A DNA stretch of 53,640 nt, taken from Thermoanaerobaculia bacterium. Lineage in GTDB: Bacteria > Acidobacteriota > Thermoanaerobaculia > Multivoradales > JAHZIX01. Numbering within the stretch: position 1 is the first letter of the stretch; the number at the start of each line of letters is the position of its first letter. Location of the stretch: positions 1-53,640 of the forward strand of contig JALXFE010000318.1 of NCBI GenBank assembly GCA_027069135.1, in the 5' to 3' direction. The notes beneath the pieces are model-generated. The model was given only the letters and a program-made list of their open reading frames with translations. It was not told the DNA's origin and ran no database searches. A program made the translations under genes and the position numbers. Below, one piece after another: positions 25,172 to 33,420 of the stretch.

Positions 25172-25329
25172 AAAGCCTTTTCCCCTTAGGCCGCCTTCAG
25201 GCAGGCTCGAACCCAGCCCGGGGCTTCAGCCCCGGCGCCCCATGCCGCCCAACCCTTCATAAAGCCGTTTCCCCTTAGGCCGCCTTCAGGCGGGCTCGAA
25301 CCCAGCCCGGGGCTTGGGCCCCGGCGCCC
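25159..25329 (-). repeat. 82-bp direct duplication upstream of the deacetylase gene
   Basis: Copy 1 (25159-25240) and copy 2 (25248-25329) differ at four positions (25178/25267, 25203/25292, 25227/25316 and 25228/25317), with a period of 89 bp. Each carries the ATGAAGGGTTGG start region, a GGGGAAA purine stretch and a 7-bp GC stem (CCGGGGC/GCCCCGG; 25218-25235 and 25307-25324). The stems are identical while two of the mismatches fall in the 4-base loops. The repeat fills nearly all of the 165-base gap between two genes. Confidence 0.9.
25186..25260 (-). other. Short 24-codon frame created by the duplication
   Basis: The upstream repeat copy carries a second ATGAAGGGTTGG. From ATG 25260 the frame runs MKGWAAWGAGAEAPGW and on to a TAA at 25188-25186, 14 bases before the real deacetylase start. 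The purine-rich region before each ATG is almost the same. It could act as a short upstream reading frame or be an inert by-product; there is no evidence for a functional peptide. Confidence 0.3.
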
Positions 25330-25336
25330 TCCGCCC

Positions 25337-26530
25337 TCACGAACCCGACTCCGAGGGTTCCAAGACACATCCCCAGGCCCTCTCCAAATGACTCCGGATC
25401 CATTCCTGCCATGCCTCGAGAGTGTACTCCCGGGCGGTATCCCGGGCCGCGGCACCCCGCCTTGCAAGCTCTTCCGGATTCTCCAAAGCAGCGACCACGG
25501 CCTGGGCCACGGCCCGCCCATCGGTGGCCTCGGCGTGGGTACCCTTGAGCAACCAGCCGCCTCCCCGGGAGATGAGCTTGGGCAGGACCGATACCGGCGG
25601 AACGATCACCGGCAGGCCGCAGGCCATCGCCTCGATCACCGCCTTCGGAAAGCCCTCTGCGACTCGGGTGGGGAATAGAAAGAGGTGGGCTCGGCGCAGG
25701 ACCTCGAGAACTCTCTCGTGGCGGAGGTTGCCGTGGAGGGTCACGGCGTCTTCGAGGCCGAGATCGGCGACCTGGGCTTCGATGTCCCCGAGCCGTGGGC
25801 CTTCTCCAACCACGTCCAGGTGGGCTCCCGGAAACCGCTCCCGGAGAATCGCCAGAGCGGCGACGGCGGCCCGGGTATTCTTACCGTGGCTCAGGCGGCC
25901 GACGGTCACCAGGCGAAGGTCCTCGCCAGGCTTCCAGGCTCGTGCCGGGGGCAGAGCCTCGAGCTCGCCTCGGCTAAGGGTCGTCGAGAAGATCCATGCG
26001 ACCGCCGGATTCGCAGCACAGGGCGGAACCTCCGAACCACCGGTCGCCATCACGACGGTGCGGCCTCCGGCGACCTTGGGAAGAAGCCAGGAGAGGAAGC
26101 GGTCCGCCTGGGTCTGCCGATGGTTCCAGGTGCCGCAATGGCGCACAAAGAGGGGCTTGCGCTGGATCAGGGCGATCAAGAGACCCAAGGTTCCCAAATC
26201 CCCAGGGACCAGAGCGTGAACCGCATCCGCCGCGGAGATCCTTCGCCACAAGGTCAGGAGGTAGCGCGGGAACCAGAGAAGTAGGGCGAGCTTGCGTCGC
26301 AGATCCGTGCCTGTCGGCTCCGGTAGAGGGCGGGTCGAAAGATTCCGACCGGTCAGGGGGACACAGCCCGGGGGCAGCGGTGGTTTTCTCTCCAACAAGA
26401 GCAGCTCCGTGCTCGAAAATAGCTGGGAGAGGGCTGCCATCTGAAATGGGAATCCCGCGTAGGAGACGAATCCGCCCGGGGAGGAGGGGTCGGCCCAGCA
26501 GACCTTGTAGGAGACGACCAGGAGGTTCAC
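25337..26530 (-). CDS. GT4 glycosyltransferase
   Basis: A 397-residue GT-B enzyme: GGFVSYAGFPFQ near the N-terminus, LVTVGRLSHGKNT at the start of the second Rossmann domain, LFLFPTRVAEGFPKAVIEAMACGLPV (donor-site E-x7-E) and VLPKLISRGGGWL. It overlaps the next gene by 4 bases and is followed by the duplicated hairpin region; the nearer stem-loop starts 13 bases past its stop. Sugar specificity cannot be read. Confidence 0.88.
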   Translation of the reverse strand: MNLLVVSYKVCWADPSSPGGFVSYAGFPFQMAALSQLFSSTELLLLERKPPLPPGCVPLTGRNLSTRPLPEPTGTDLRRKLALLLWFPRYLLTLWRRISAADAVHALVPGDLGTLGLLIALIQRKPLFVRHCGTWNHRQTQADRFLSWLLPKVAGGRTVVMATGGSEVPPCAANPAVAWIFSTTLSRGELEALPPARAWKPGEDLRLVTVGRLSHGKNTRAAVAALAILRERFPGAHLDVVGEGPRLGDIEAQVADLGLEDAVTLHGNLRHERVLEVLRRAHLFLFPTRVAEGFPKAVIEAMACGLPVIVPPVSVLPKLISRGGGWLLKGTHAEATDGRAVAQAVVAALENPEELARRGAAARDTAREYTLEAWQEWIRSHLERAWGCVLEPSESGS

Positions 26531-27168
26531 GGGCTCTCCGGGTCTTCCTGCTGCCGGGCCTCGAGGGCCGCCCGGCGCTGGGGGTCATCCTCCATTCCCC
26601 GGTAGCGCACCAGCTTGAAGCTGCCACGCCGGGACACCCGCCGGGCGGGGTTGCCGGCGACGACCCCCCGCGGCGCAACGTCTTCGAGGAGGACGGAGCC
26701 CGCGCCGATTGCGGCGTCGTCGCCGATCTCGATGGAGCCGATGATCACAGTGTTGGGACCGACATAGACTCGATTTCCCAATCGCGGCACACCGGCTTTG
26801 GGACCGTCGTGGCGCATCCCCAAAGTCGTGCTCTGGGAAAGATTGCAATTCTCGCCGAGGACAGCCTTGGGGTGAAGGATGATCGGGCCGAAATGGCCGA
26901 TGTAGAGACCGGGACCGATCCGGCATTCCGCCGGGATGGCGATCCCGGTCAATACCTCGATGCCCTTGCTGGCGAGGATCAGCACGGTGCGCAGAGGGTA
27001 CCTCAGGACCCGCCCAGGAATCCCGGTGTGGACGGCGTGAGCCAGACGGTAGACCGTGCTCGCCCAAAAACCCTGCGTCAGGAGTACGACGCCGAGGCGG
27101 CTCCCCTGGCCTTCGCCGACGGCCCGGTAGCGCTCGAAATCGCTGCGGATCAGATCGAGGAGGGTCAT
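26527..27168 (-). CDS. Serine acetyltransferase-like (CysE/left-handed beta-helix) protein
   Basis: A 213-residue protein with hexapeptide repeats (CRIGPGLYIGHFGPIILHP, LGENCNLSQSTTLG, RLGNRVYVGPNTVIIG, IGDDAAIGAGSVLLEDV) and the CysE-like end GVVAGNPARRV. It lacks the long N-terminal helical domain of housekeeping CysE. The catalytic-type His are in GHFGP and GMRHDG. In EPS loci such proteins usually O-acetylate a sugar. Overlaps of 4 bases occur on both sides. Confidence 0.85.
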   Translation of the reverse strand: MTLLDLIRSDFERYRAVGEGQGSRLGVVLLTQGFWASTVYRLAHAVHTGIPGRVLRYPLRTVLILASKGIEVLTGIAIPAECRIGPGLYIGHFGPIILHPKAVLGENCNLSQSTTLGMRHDGPKAGVPRLGNRVYVGPNTVIIGSIEIGDDAAIGAGSVLLEDVAPRGVVAGNPARRVSRRGSFKLVRYRGMEDDPQRRAALEARQQEDPESP

Positions 27169-28985
27169 GCCGAGGCCACCGGGGGGTTGCGGGAAGTGAG
27201 AGGGGCGGCGTCGGGCTTGTGGCCGATGAGCAGCGGGCGGCTATAGCCTTGGGGCGCCACGCGCTCGATCTCTGAGAATCCCCCAAGACGCAAGAGCCTC
27301 TCCAGAAACTCCGGGGAAGATTTCAGGGCCTTGTTGTCCGCGGCCTGGGAACGGGTATCGCTCTTCGCCTGCAACACGAGAACCGGCGCCAGCTCGGCGG
27401 CGCGGCGGACGATTTGTTCCATCTCTTCAGCTTCCAAGTAGTAGAGGGAGCAAAAGGCGGTCACCACGTCGAAAGTACCCAAGTCTCGATCGAGGATCGA
27501 CAGCATGTCGGAGCAGTGGACGGAAAGGGCGTAGGGCCTTAGATCCCTCCACTCGAAGAGGCGTTGAAGCTCCTGAGCCGCCCGAGCCGCCTCGGGGGAA
27601 TACTCGACCGCGACGACCTCCCGGGCGCCGGCCTGCAGCATGCAGAGGGGAAGGATACCGTTGTGGCAGCCCAGATCCAGAATCCTCCGGCCCTCGATAT
27701 GCCCTCGAAGAGCCTTCCCGTTGAGGTACTCCCAGCGTCCGCTGCCGCTGTCCACCGACCAGAAGCCCCGGGTTGCCAAACCGCCGCCCAGATCCACCGG
27801 CGAGTAGGCGCTGGGGACGGCTCGAGCCAGGGCAGCGGCGGCATTGCCCCGGGTGATACCTTCGAGGCCATAGATCTGGTGCAGCTTGCGGCGATCTCGG
27901 TCCCGCTCGAGCTCAAAGGCGAAACTCTTCGTCGAGGGGTGGATGAGAGAGCCGTCGAAATCAAAGAGCCAGGGGATCCCGTCAGAACCTTGAGTCGGAG
28001 TCACCATGACGTTGCCGAAGGTGAGACTCAGGCCCGTCACCCCCCGGGCGTGGATCCGGTCGACGAGGGTCTCGAGGCGGGCGAGGAATTCCTGGCTGAC
28101 GACCTGGCTGAGGCGCGCCGTTCCCCGGGCCAGCACGGCATCCAGACGAGCCTTGCCTTCGAGCTGGGCCAGCTCGGGATCCTCCGCTGTCTGGGCCAGG
28201 CGAAGCACGGCCCCGGAACGCACCAGAAGATCGTTAACGGTATCTCCGGGAAGAAAGCTTCGGCTCAACCGGCAGGCTCCTTCGTCGACGGCGAGGACGG
28301 CAGGAACCTCGGCGGCACCGGCCAGATGGGAGAGCACGAGCCACTCCCGGAGGAAGGCCTGGCGATCCCCCCGATACTCCTTGCGGACGGCCAATCGGTC
28401 CCCGGCAAGGACCAGGTCCAGGTCGTAGCGGGTGCGAGGCAGGAAGGTCTCTTCGTCGACGGCGTCGAAACCCGGGAACTCCCCGAAGGAGCTCAGCAAT
28501 CGACCGTCGGCATCGATGCGGCCCAGGACGAGCTCTTTCGACCCGTCGTGCTGGGCCCCGTCGCGCTGGGCCTCGACGGCGGCTCGAACCTCAGCATTGA
28601 CGGGCCATTGGCTCCACCCCGGTAGCTGGGCCGCAAGGCCTTCGTTCCCACCCTCAGCAAGGTGCCGGCGGGCCGCTGCCAGGTAGGAGCGCTGCCTCGA
28701 AGCACGTTTGAGATAGGGGATCCCGGCGGCCAGTAGGCCCAGCAGGGCTGCCACCCAAGGGGCTCTTGGACCGCCGAGGAGACCCCCGGTGAGACCCACA
28801 GCAAAACCGAAGACGCTGCCGCCGACGGCCCAGCCGAGAGCTTCGAGGGCTTCGATACGCCGCCGGCTGAGGCGGGAAGAGAACCGATGGCGCAGCCGAG
28901 GCCAGAAATAACCTACGACGAGGTAGATCCCGTACCCGGGGCCCCGGCGTCGCAGTACCTCGAAGAGTTGACCAAGGCGATTCAT
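27165..28985 (-). CDS. Kinase-fold (probably inactive) domain fused to SAM methyltransferase
   Basis: A 606-residue protein starting at ATG 28985, which overlaps the upstream stop. Residues about 45-90 hold two hydrophobic helices. Residues about 170-370 look like a lipopolysaccharide-kinase/aminoglycoside-kinase fold: LAVRKEY (ATP Lys), HARGVTGLSLTFGN where HGDL would be expected, and WLFDFDGS (metal Asp). The catalytic Asp appears replaced by Ser. Residues about 430-590 form a methyltransferase with RILDLGCHNGILPL and VAVEYSPEAARAA. WbdD-type O-antigen chain terminators combine a methyltransferase and a kinase in one protein, which makes a chain-end role attractive beside Wzm/Wzt. The domain order differs, so this is inference. 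Confidence 0.75.
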   Translation of the reverse strand: MNRLGQLFEVLRRRGPGYGIYLVVGYFWPRLRHRFSSRLSRRRIEALEALGWAVGGSVFGFAVGLTGGLLGGPRAPWVAALLGLLAAGIPYLKRASRQRSYLAAARRHLAEGGNEGLAAQLPGWSQWPVNAEVRAAVEAQRDGAQHDGSKELVLGRIDADGRLLSSFGEFPGFDAVDEETFLPRTRYDLDLVLAGDRLAVRKEYRGDRQAFLREWLVLSHLAGAAEVPAVLAVDEGACRLSRSFLPGDTVNDLLVRSGAVLRLAQTAEDPELAQLEGKARLDAVLARGTARLSQVVSQEFLARLETLVDRIHARGVTGLSLTFGNVMVTPTQGSDGIPWLFDFDGSLIHPSTKSFAFELERDRDRRKLHQIYGLEGITRGNAAAALARAVPSAYSPVDLGGGLATRGFWSVDSGSGRWEYLNGKALRGHIEGRRILDLGCHNGILPLCMLQAGAREVVAVEYSPEAARAAQELQRLFEWRDLRPYALSVHCSDMLSILDRDLGTFDVVTAFCSLYYLEAEEMEQIVRRAAELAPVLVLQAKSDTRSQAADNKALKSSPEFLERLLRLGGFSEIERVAPQGYSRPLLIGHKPDAAPLTSRNPPVASA

Positions 28986-30016
28986 GGCTTCACGTTCCCC
29001 CGGTAGGCGGCGCCGCTGGCCACGGCCCAAAATCCCTGCAATCGGCCCCACACGTCTTTGAGGTCTCCGAGGCGCCGCCGCCGCACCGACGACGCCATGA
29101 GGCGCAGCAGCTCAAAGCATTGGAAGCGCCAGAAACGGAATCTTTGTCCGAAGCTCAAGGGGCCCTGGGTGTCCCTGAAGACGTAGTAGTAGTTGGTGAC
29201 ACATTTGTAGCCCACCTGGCGGCGGTTTTCTCGACCGCCGGGGGCTGAAAGCTCTTGGCAATGGGCGTCTCCGCACAGCAGGAGCTTCCAGCTCTGCGCC
29301 GCTCGCAGGGAAAAATGAGCGTCCTCGAGCACGCCATAGTCCCGAAAGAAGGGATCGAACTCGAGCCCGGCATCGAAGACCTGCCGTCGCCAGACGGCAC
29401 AGGCGGTGGTCATGAAGTCGACCTCTTTGGTTCCGGAAAACGGCGGTTGCATGAAGACGTTGATGGGGTAGCCACACTCGAAATCATAGCGCCCGGGCTC
29501 GAAGTTCCGCAGCAGCCGGAGTCGACGAAACCAGCGCCACCGACCGACGGATTCGGGGTGGAAGTAGCGATTCCCTCGGTAGCCCACAACGCCGCCCAAG
29601 GGTCGTTCGTCACCTTCCGGTGCATCCACCGCGAAGAGGCGAGCCACCACCTCCAAGAAGTCCGGAGCGAGGCGAACGTCATCGTCGAGGAGGGTGATCA
29701 GATCCCCCTGAGCTCGCTCAATGCCGGCATTTCGTTGGATGGAAGTACCGTTGGGATGGCGGAAATAATGGCAGGGAAACGGTAGCTGGGCAATACGTCG
29801 GGCGACGACCTCCTCCGTGGCCCGTTCTTGGGCCGGCGCGCCGTCTACCAGGATCACCTCCATGGGGAGGAGGGTCTGCTGGCAGAGGTTCTCCAGCAGG
29901 TCCGCTACTTCCCGGGGCCGCCGCAGAGTCGGGGTGACGACGGAGATTTTCAGGGCCTGGGCCTGGGCCGGGGCCTGAGTCGAGGTCGAGGTCGAGGCCT
30001 TCTCCGGACGACTCAT
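28982..30016 (-). CDS. GT2 glycosyltransferase
   Basis: A 344-residue GT-A enzyme. ATG 30016 overlaps the upstream stop; the frame above it is inside the neighbouring gene. After a Ser/Thr/Gln/Ala-rich start come ISVVTPTLRRPREV, VILVDGAPAQ, SIQRNAGIERAQGDLITLLDDDV (DxD-type metal site) and DFMTTACAVWRRQVF with EDAHFSLRA. The sugar is unknown. Confidence 0.87.
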   Translation of the reverse strand: MSRPEKASTSTSTQAPAQAQALKISVVTPTLRRPREVADLLENLCQQTLLPMEVILVDGAPAQERATEEVVARRIAQLPFPCHYFRHPNGTSIQRNAGIERAQGDLITLLDDDVRLAPDFLEVVARLFAVDAPEGDERPLGGVVGYRGNRYFHPESVGRWRWFRRLRLLRNFEPGRYDFECGYPINVFMQPPFSGTKEVDFMTTACAVWRRQVFDAGLEFDPFFRDYGVLEDAHFSLRAAQSWKLLLCGDAHCQELSAPGGRENRRQVGYKCVTNYYYVFRDTQGPLSFGQRFRFWRFQCFELLRLMASSVRRRRLGDLKDVWGRLQGFWAVASGAAYRGNVKP

Positions 30017-31443
30017 GGGTGCTTTCCACGGGCGAGGGAGAGGAGGGCCTGGGCCACTCGGCGACCGCACCGGCCGTCCAGGGTAGAGCCGAAGGTCTGC
30101 TCCAGGTACTTCCGCCGGGCTTCCCGGAGTTCCTCCGGGCGGGTCAGGCCCCGGCGGAGCATGGCGCGCATGTCCTCGTCGGAGCGGGCCACCATCACGG
30201 CGCCGCTTTGAGCGACGGGCCAATAGTGGTCGAAGTGGATATGCCGGGAGTAGCCCATGCACCAGGGCAGGTCGCTGCCGGGAGGGTCGAAGTCCAGATT
30301 GATCACCGGCTTATCGAAGAGGAGGAGCTCCAGGGATACCGTGGAGGCGGCGTTGATCCCCACCGCCGCATGGCGCAGGAGGTTGCTGTAGATCTTCAGA
30401 TCCTCAAAGAGGGGGGTCTGCCACTTCGGATCCCAGAGCACGGGAGGAAAGACCACGCCGGGCGTTTCTCGGCGGGAAAGAGCTTGCATCTCCGGGCTGG
30501 TGCCTTTGACGTAGGTGCGCACCACCAGTTGGGGCTCAGGATCGAGAGCCAACTCGTCCAGATGTCGGATCACCGCCTCTACGTGGAGATGCTCCTCGTA
30601 GAAATGGTTGGAGATTCCCGTCGTGTAGAGCACATAGGGACGCTCTGGGTCGATGCCGATCTGCTGGCAAAGCTCTTGGCGAGAGACTTCGAGATCCCCT
30701 CGCAGGTGGAAATCAAATTGGGGCGTGCCGGTGACATGGACATGGGGTTCCCCCACCTGAGGATAGATCCCCAGGAGCTGCTCCTTCATCCCTTCGTGCC
30801 AGACCAGATAGTCGTCGTAGGGGACGAAGATGCGACTCCTCGAGGTGAGGTTATCCCAGGAGAAGACGAATCCCGCGGTGGGGATCCCTTGGGCATGGGC
30901 CACCCGCAGCGGCAGCTCACCGGCCATGCCGTGGATATGAGAGCCGTTGAAGACGAGGTCCGGCCGGATCTCGGCGAAGAGCTGGTCGAAGTCGTCCGTC
31001 GGCCGCAGCCGGTAGGTGAGACTCTGCTCGAGAGCCGTCAGGGCCCGGAGGGTCGGCCGGTTACCGAGGACCCGGGCCAGGACCTTGGTGAGGCGTCGGC
31101 GGCCCATATGGCCCCGCTCGGCGGCCCGCCGATCCCGCAGCTCCCAGTTGTTCTTGGCGACCTCGCTCCACAACCAGCGATCGTGAGCGTTCTCCGTCAA
31201 GGTCCGGAGCCGGGAGACGAAGGGCCTTTGGGGAAGATCCTGCAGGGGCAAGAAGCGCTCGGTCCGATCCTCGAAGCGCTCGGCGAAGGATGGGTCGTCA
31301 ACGACGCTCAGGACGGTGAGGCGGGCCTCCCGATGGAGGGCGTCCAAGGTCTCCGAGTAGAGGAAGTTACGGGCCGCCTCCCCCCGGGGAATGACCAGGA
31401 CGATATGCGGCCTCCCCGCTTCGTCGGAAGATCCCGTCCCCAT
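30013..31443 (-). CDS. GT-B-like surface-carbohydrate transferase
   Basis: A 476-residue protein whose general shape resembles CDP-glycerol/capsule (KpsC/KpsS-like) or UDP-sugar GT-B proteins. Marks include VFNGSHIHGMAGELPLRVAHAQG, FSWDNLTSRSRIF, HVTGTPQFDFH, YVLYTTGISNHFYEEH and NAASTVSLELLLFDKPVINLDFDP, which is the late donor-binding region. The family could not be fixed by eye. It ends with a 4-base overlap into a GT2 gene and lies next to the nonulosonate genes, so transfer of that acidic sugar is one possibility. Confidence 0.6.
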   Translation of the reverse strand: MGTGSSDEAGRPHIVLVIPRGEAARNFLYSETLDALHREARLTVLSVVDDPSFAERFEDRTERFLPLQDLPQRPFVSRLRTLTENAHDRWLWSEVAKNNWELRDRRAAERGHMGRRRLTKVLARVLGNRPTLRALTALEQSLTYRLRPTDDFDQLFAEIRPDLVFNGSHIHGMAGELPLRVAHAQGIPTAGFVFSWDNLTSRSRIFVPYDDYLVWHEGMKEQLLGIYPQVGEPHVHVTGTPQFDFHLRGDLEVSRQELCQQIGIDPERPYVLYTTGISNHFYEEHLHVEAVIRHLDELALDPEPQLVVRTYVKGTSPEMQALSRRETPGVVFPPVLWDPKWQTPLFEDLKIYSNLLRHAAVGINAASTVSLELLLFDKPVINLDFDPPGSDLPWCMGYSRHIHFDHYWPVAQSGAVMVARSDEDMRAMLRRGLTRPEELREARRKYLEQTFGSTLDGRCGRRVAQALLSLARGKHP

Positions 31444-31447
31444 CGCC

Positions 31448-32323
31448 TCAGGCGTCCTGCCGCCGCAGCTTGCGCAGCGCCGGGAGCTCGCTGTCGTAGA
31501 CCTTCTTGACGCCGTCTCCCAAAGCCTTTTCGATGGTGCGGATGTCCCGCACCAGGCGCATGAGGCCCCAAGGCTCGACGGAGGCGGCCTGATCGCTCCC
31601 CCACATGGCCCTATCGAGGGTTATGTGGCGTTCGACGAAAGTGGCTCCCAGGACGACCGCGGCGAGGGTCGTCTGCAGCCCTACCTCGTGGCCGGAGTAA
31701 CCGATGGGGCAGTCGAATTCTTCTTGGAGGGTTTGGACCATGCGCAGATTCAACTCCTCCGGTTTGCAGGGGTAGGTACTGGTGCTGTGGGCCAGGAGGA
31801 GCTTGTCGAGCCCCAGTCGGGAGACCGTGGCGCGGATTTGCTCCGCCGTCGACATTCCGGTGGAGAGGATCAGGGGCCGGCCGGTGCTTTGGAGGCGTGA
31901 CAACAAGACCTCGTCGGTGAGGCTCGCCGAGGCGATCTTGTAGCATACGGGCTCAAAGCCCTCGATGAAGTCCACGGATTTTTCGTCCCAGCAGGAGGCG
32001 AACCAGGCGATGTCCTTCTCGGCGCAGTAGCGGTCGATCTCGGCGTATTCCTCCTGGCCGAACTCGGTCCGGTAGCGGTACTCCATATAGGTCATCACCC
32101 CCCAGGGCGTTTCCCGGGGAATCTCCCGCTGCTCCGGGGGCACGCAGAGCTCCGGGGTCCGCTTCTGGAATTTCACCGCGTCACAGCCGGCGAGGCTCGC
32201 GGCGTCGATGAGCTTCTTGGCGACCTCGAGGTCACCGTTGTGGTTGATGCCGATCTCTGCGATCACATAGGTGGGGTGGCCTTTTCCCACCAAACGGTCG
32301 CCGATCCGGATCGCCTTGGGCAT
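31448..32323 (-). CDS. NeuB-family nonulosonate synthase lacking a SAF domain
   Basis: A 291-residue protein. ATG 32323 is chosen because GAGGAG lies 6 bases upstream; ATG 32350 overlaps the previous stop but has no ribosome site. The TIM barrel shows YVIAEIGINHNGDL, AVKFQKRTPE, YKIASASLTD, ILSTGMSTAEQ, HSTSTYPC and GYSGHE...VERHITLD, as in sialic, legionaminic and pseudaminic acid synthases, which condense PEP with a six-carbon amino sugar. Those are usually about 335-350 residues with a C-terminal antifreeze-like SAF domain; here the frame ends right after the barrel. The NeuA-type gene just upstream in the operon fits the pathway. Confidence 0.85.
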   Translation of the reverse strand: MPKAIRIGDRLVGKGHPTYVIAEIGINHNGDLEVAKKLIDAASLAGCDAVKFQKRTPELCVPPEQREIPRETPWGVMTYMEYRYRTEFGQEEYAEIDRYCAEKDIAWFASCWDEKSVDFIEGFEPVCYKIASASLTDEVLLSRLQSTGRPLILSTGMSTAEQIRATVSRLGLDKLLLAHSTSTYPCKPEELNLRMVQTLQEEFDCPIGYSGHEVGLQTTLAAVVLGATFVERHITLDRAMWGSDQAASVEPWGLMRLVRDIRTIEKALGDGVKKVYDSELPALRKLRRQDA

Positions 32324-32346
32324 GAGATTCTCCTCGTCCTGATGGT

Positions 32347-33420
32347 TCATGAGGCGGACGCCGATGGCTCCGCCGTCGTATTTGTCGATACCTGCATGGG
32401 ATCCCCGAGAAGCCTCTCCTCGATCGGTACCAGGGTATCCTCCACCTCGCCTCGGATCCGAGCCTGCTCCGCCGGTTCCAGGCACCCGGCGACCGTGTCC
32501 GCGGCAGCCTCCAACCGACCCAGGACTCCGATCCTCGACTCATCCCCGACGGAGCGACCGGCGAGGTGCGCCAGACGGTGGGCCGTAACCAAAGCCCGGA
32601 AGGCCTTAGTGCGACGAATGGGAAGATCAGCAATCTGGGCCAGGCGCCTCGGGGGGTGTTTTTGGGCTTTCAGGATCCAGGCGCTGACCGCCTCCAAGGG
32701 TACCAGGCCGCGGCGGATTTCCGGCGGAGCGATCTCGATCTGGAAGCCCCGATCCAGGAGCTCGACGTTGGCCCGGTCGCAGGTGTCGAAGAACCAATCC
32801 TCGCCCCGGGGATCCGGAGCCATGCGGAAGGAGCAACCCTCCCGCTGCCAGATGGATCTTCGGATGAGGAGGCAGGAGGATCCCATGGGTTCTTCCACCC
32901 TACCTTCAAGAGCGCTCGAAATCAGGGTCCGCGGGGCCAATGAGACCACCGCCAGAGTCGGATCCTGGGCAAAGCGCTCGAGAGCCCAGGTCAGAGGTTC
33001 GTCCCGGAGCCAAAAAATGTCGTCGTCGCAGACCATCACCAGCTCTGAGGAACAGACCTTGGAGACGAAGAGATCCAACTTCTCCCCGTGGTGATGATTG
33101 AGGCAGGGCAGGACCCGGATCGGTCCCCGGTCGACGAAGGGCAGCCAGCCGCCGCGAAAGCCGCCGGAACAATCACCGACCAACAATCGGTGGCCCTTGG
33201 CCGAAAGAGCAGCCTGCAGGGACCGACCCCAGAGGGCGGTCAACCAGGGCACGACGGAGAAGGTCAGGACTTCGATGCCGCCGATAGAGTCGCTAGGGCC
33301 GGCGGGAACCCTTCTCTCGAGGGCCCGCTGACCTCGCCAGCAGCGAAACAATGAGCCGAGGCCCCCTTGGTATTTATGGTTCTTGCCCCAATTCTCGCGG
33401 GCAGCTCGCAGATGTCTCAA
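32347..33420 (-). CDS. GT-A-fold glycosyltransferase-like protein
   Basis: A 357-residue protein read from TTG 33420, which overlaps the upstream stop (TTGA) with GGAGG about 11 bases before it. Features are EVLTFSVVPWLTALWGRSL, LLVGDCSGG, SSELVMVCDDDIFWL (DxD-like metal site) and GSSCLLIRRSIW. It resembles small GT2-like enzymes, but the family is not certain. The frame extending to 33561 lies in the neighbouring gene and is rejected. It sits between NeuA- and NeuB-type genes, so it may transfer the nonulosonate. Confidence 0.65.
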   Translation of the reverse strand: MRHLRAARENWGKNHKYQGGLGSLFRCWRGQRALERRVPAGPSDSIGGIEVLTFSVVPWLTALWGRSLQAALSAKGHRLLVGDCSGGFRGGWLPFVDRGPIRVLPCLNHHHGEKLDLFVSKVCSSELVMVCDDDIFWLRDEPLTWALERFAQDPTLAVVSLAPRTLISSALEGRVEEPMGSSCLLIRRSIWQREGCSFRMAPDPRGEDWFFDTCDRANVELLDRGFQIEIAPPEIRRGLVPLEAVSAWILKAQKHPPRRLAQIADLPIRRTKAFRALVTAHRLAHLAGRSVGDESRIGVLGRLEAAADTVAGCLEPAEQARIRGEVEDTLVPIEERLLGDPMQVSTNTTAEPSASAS

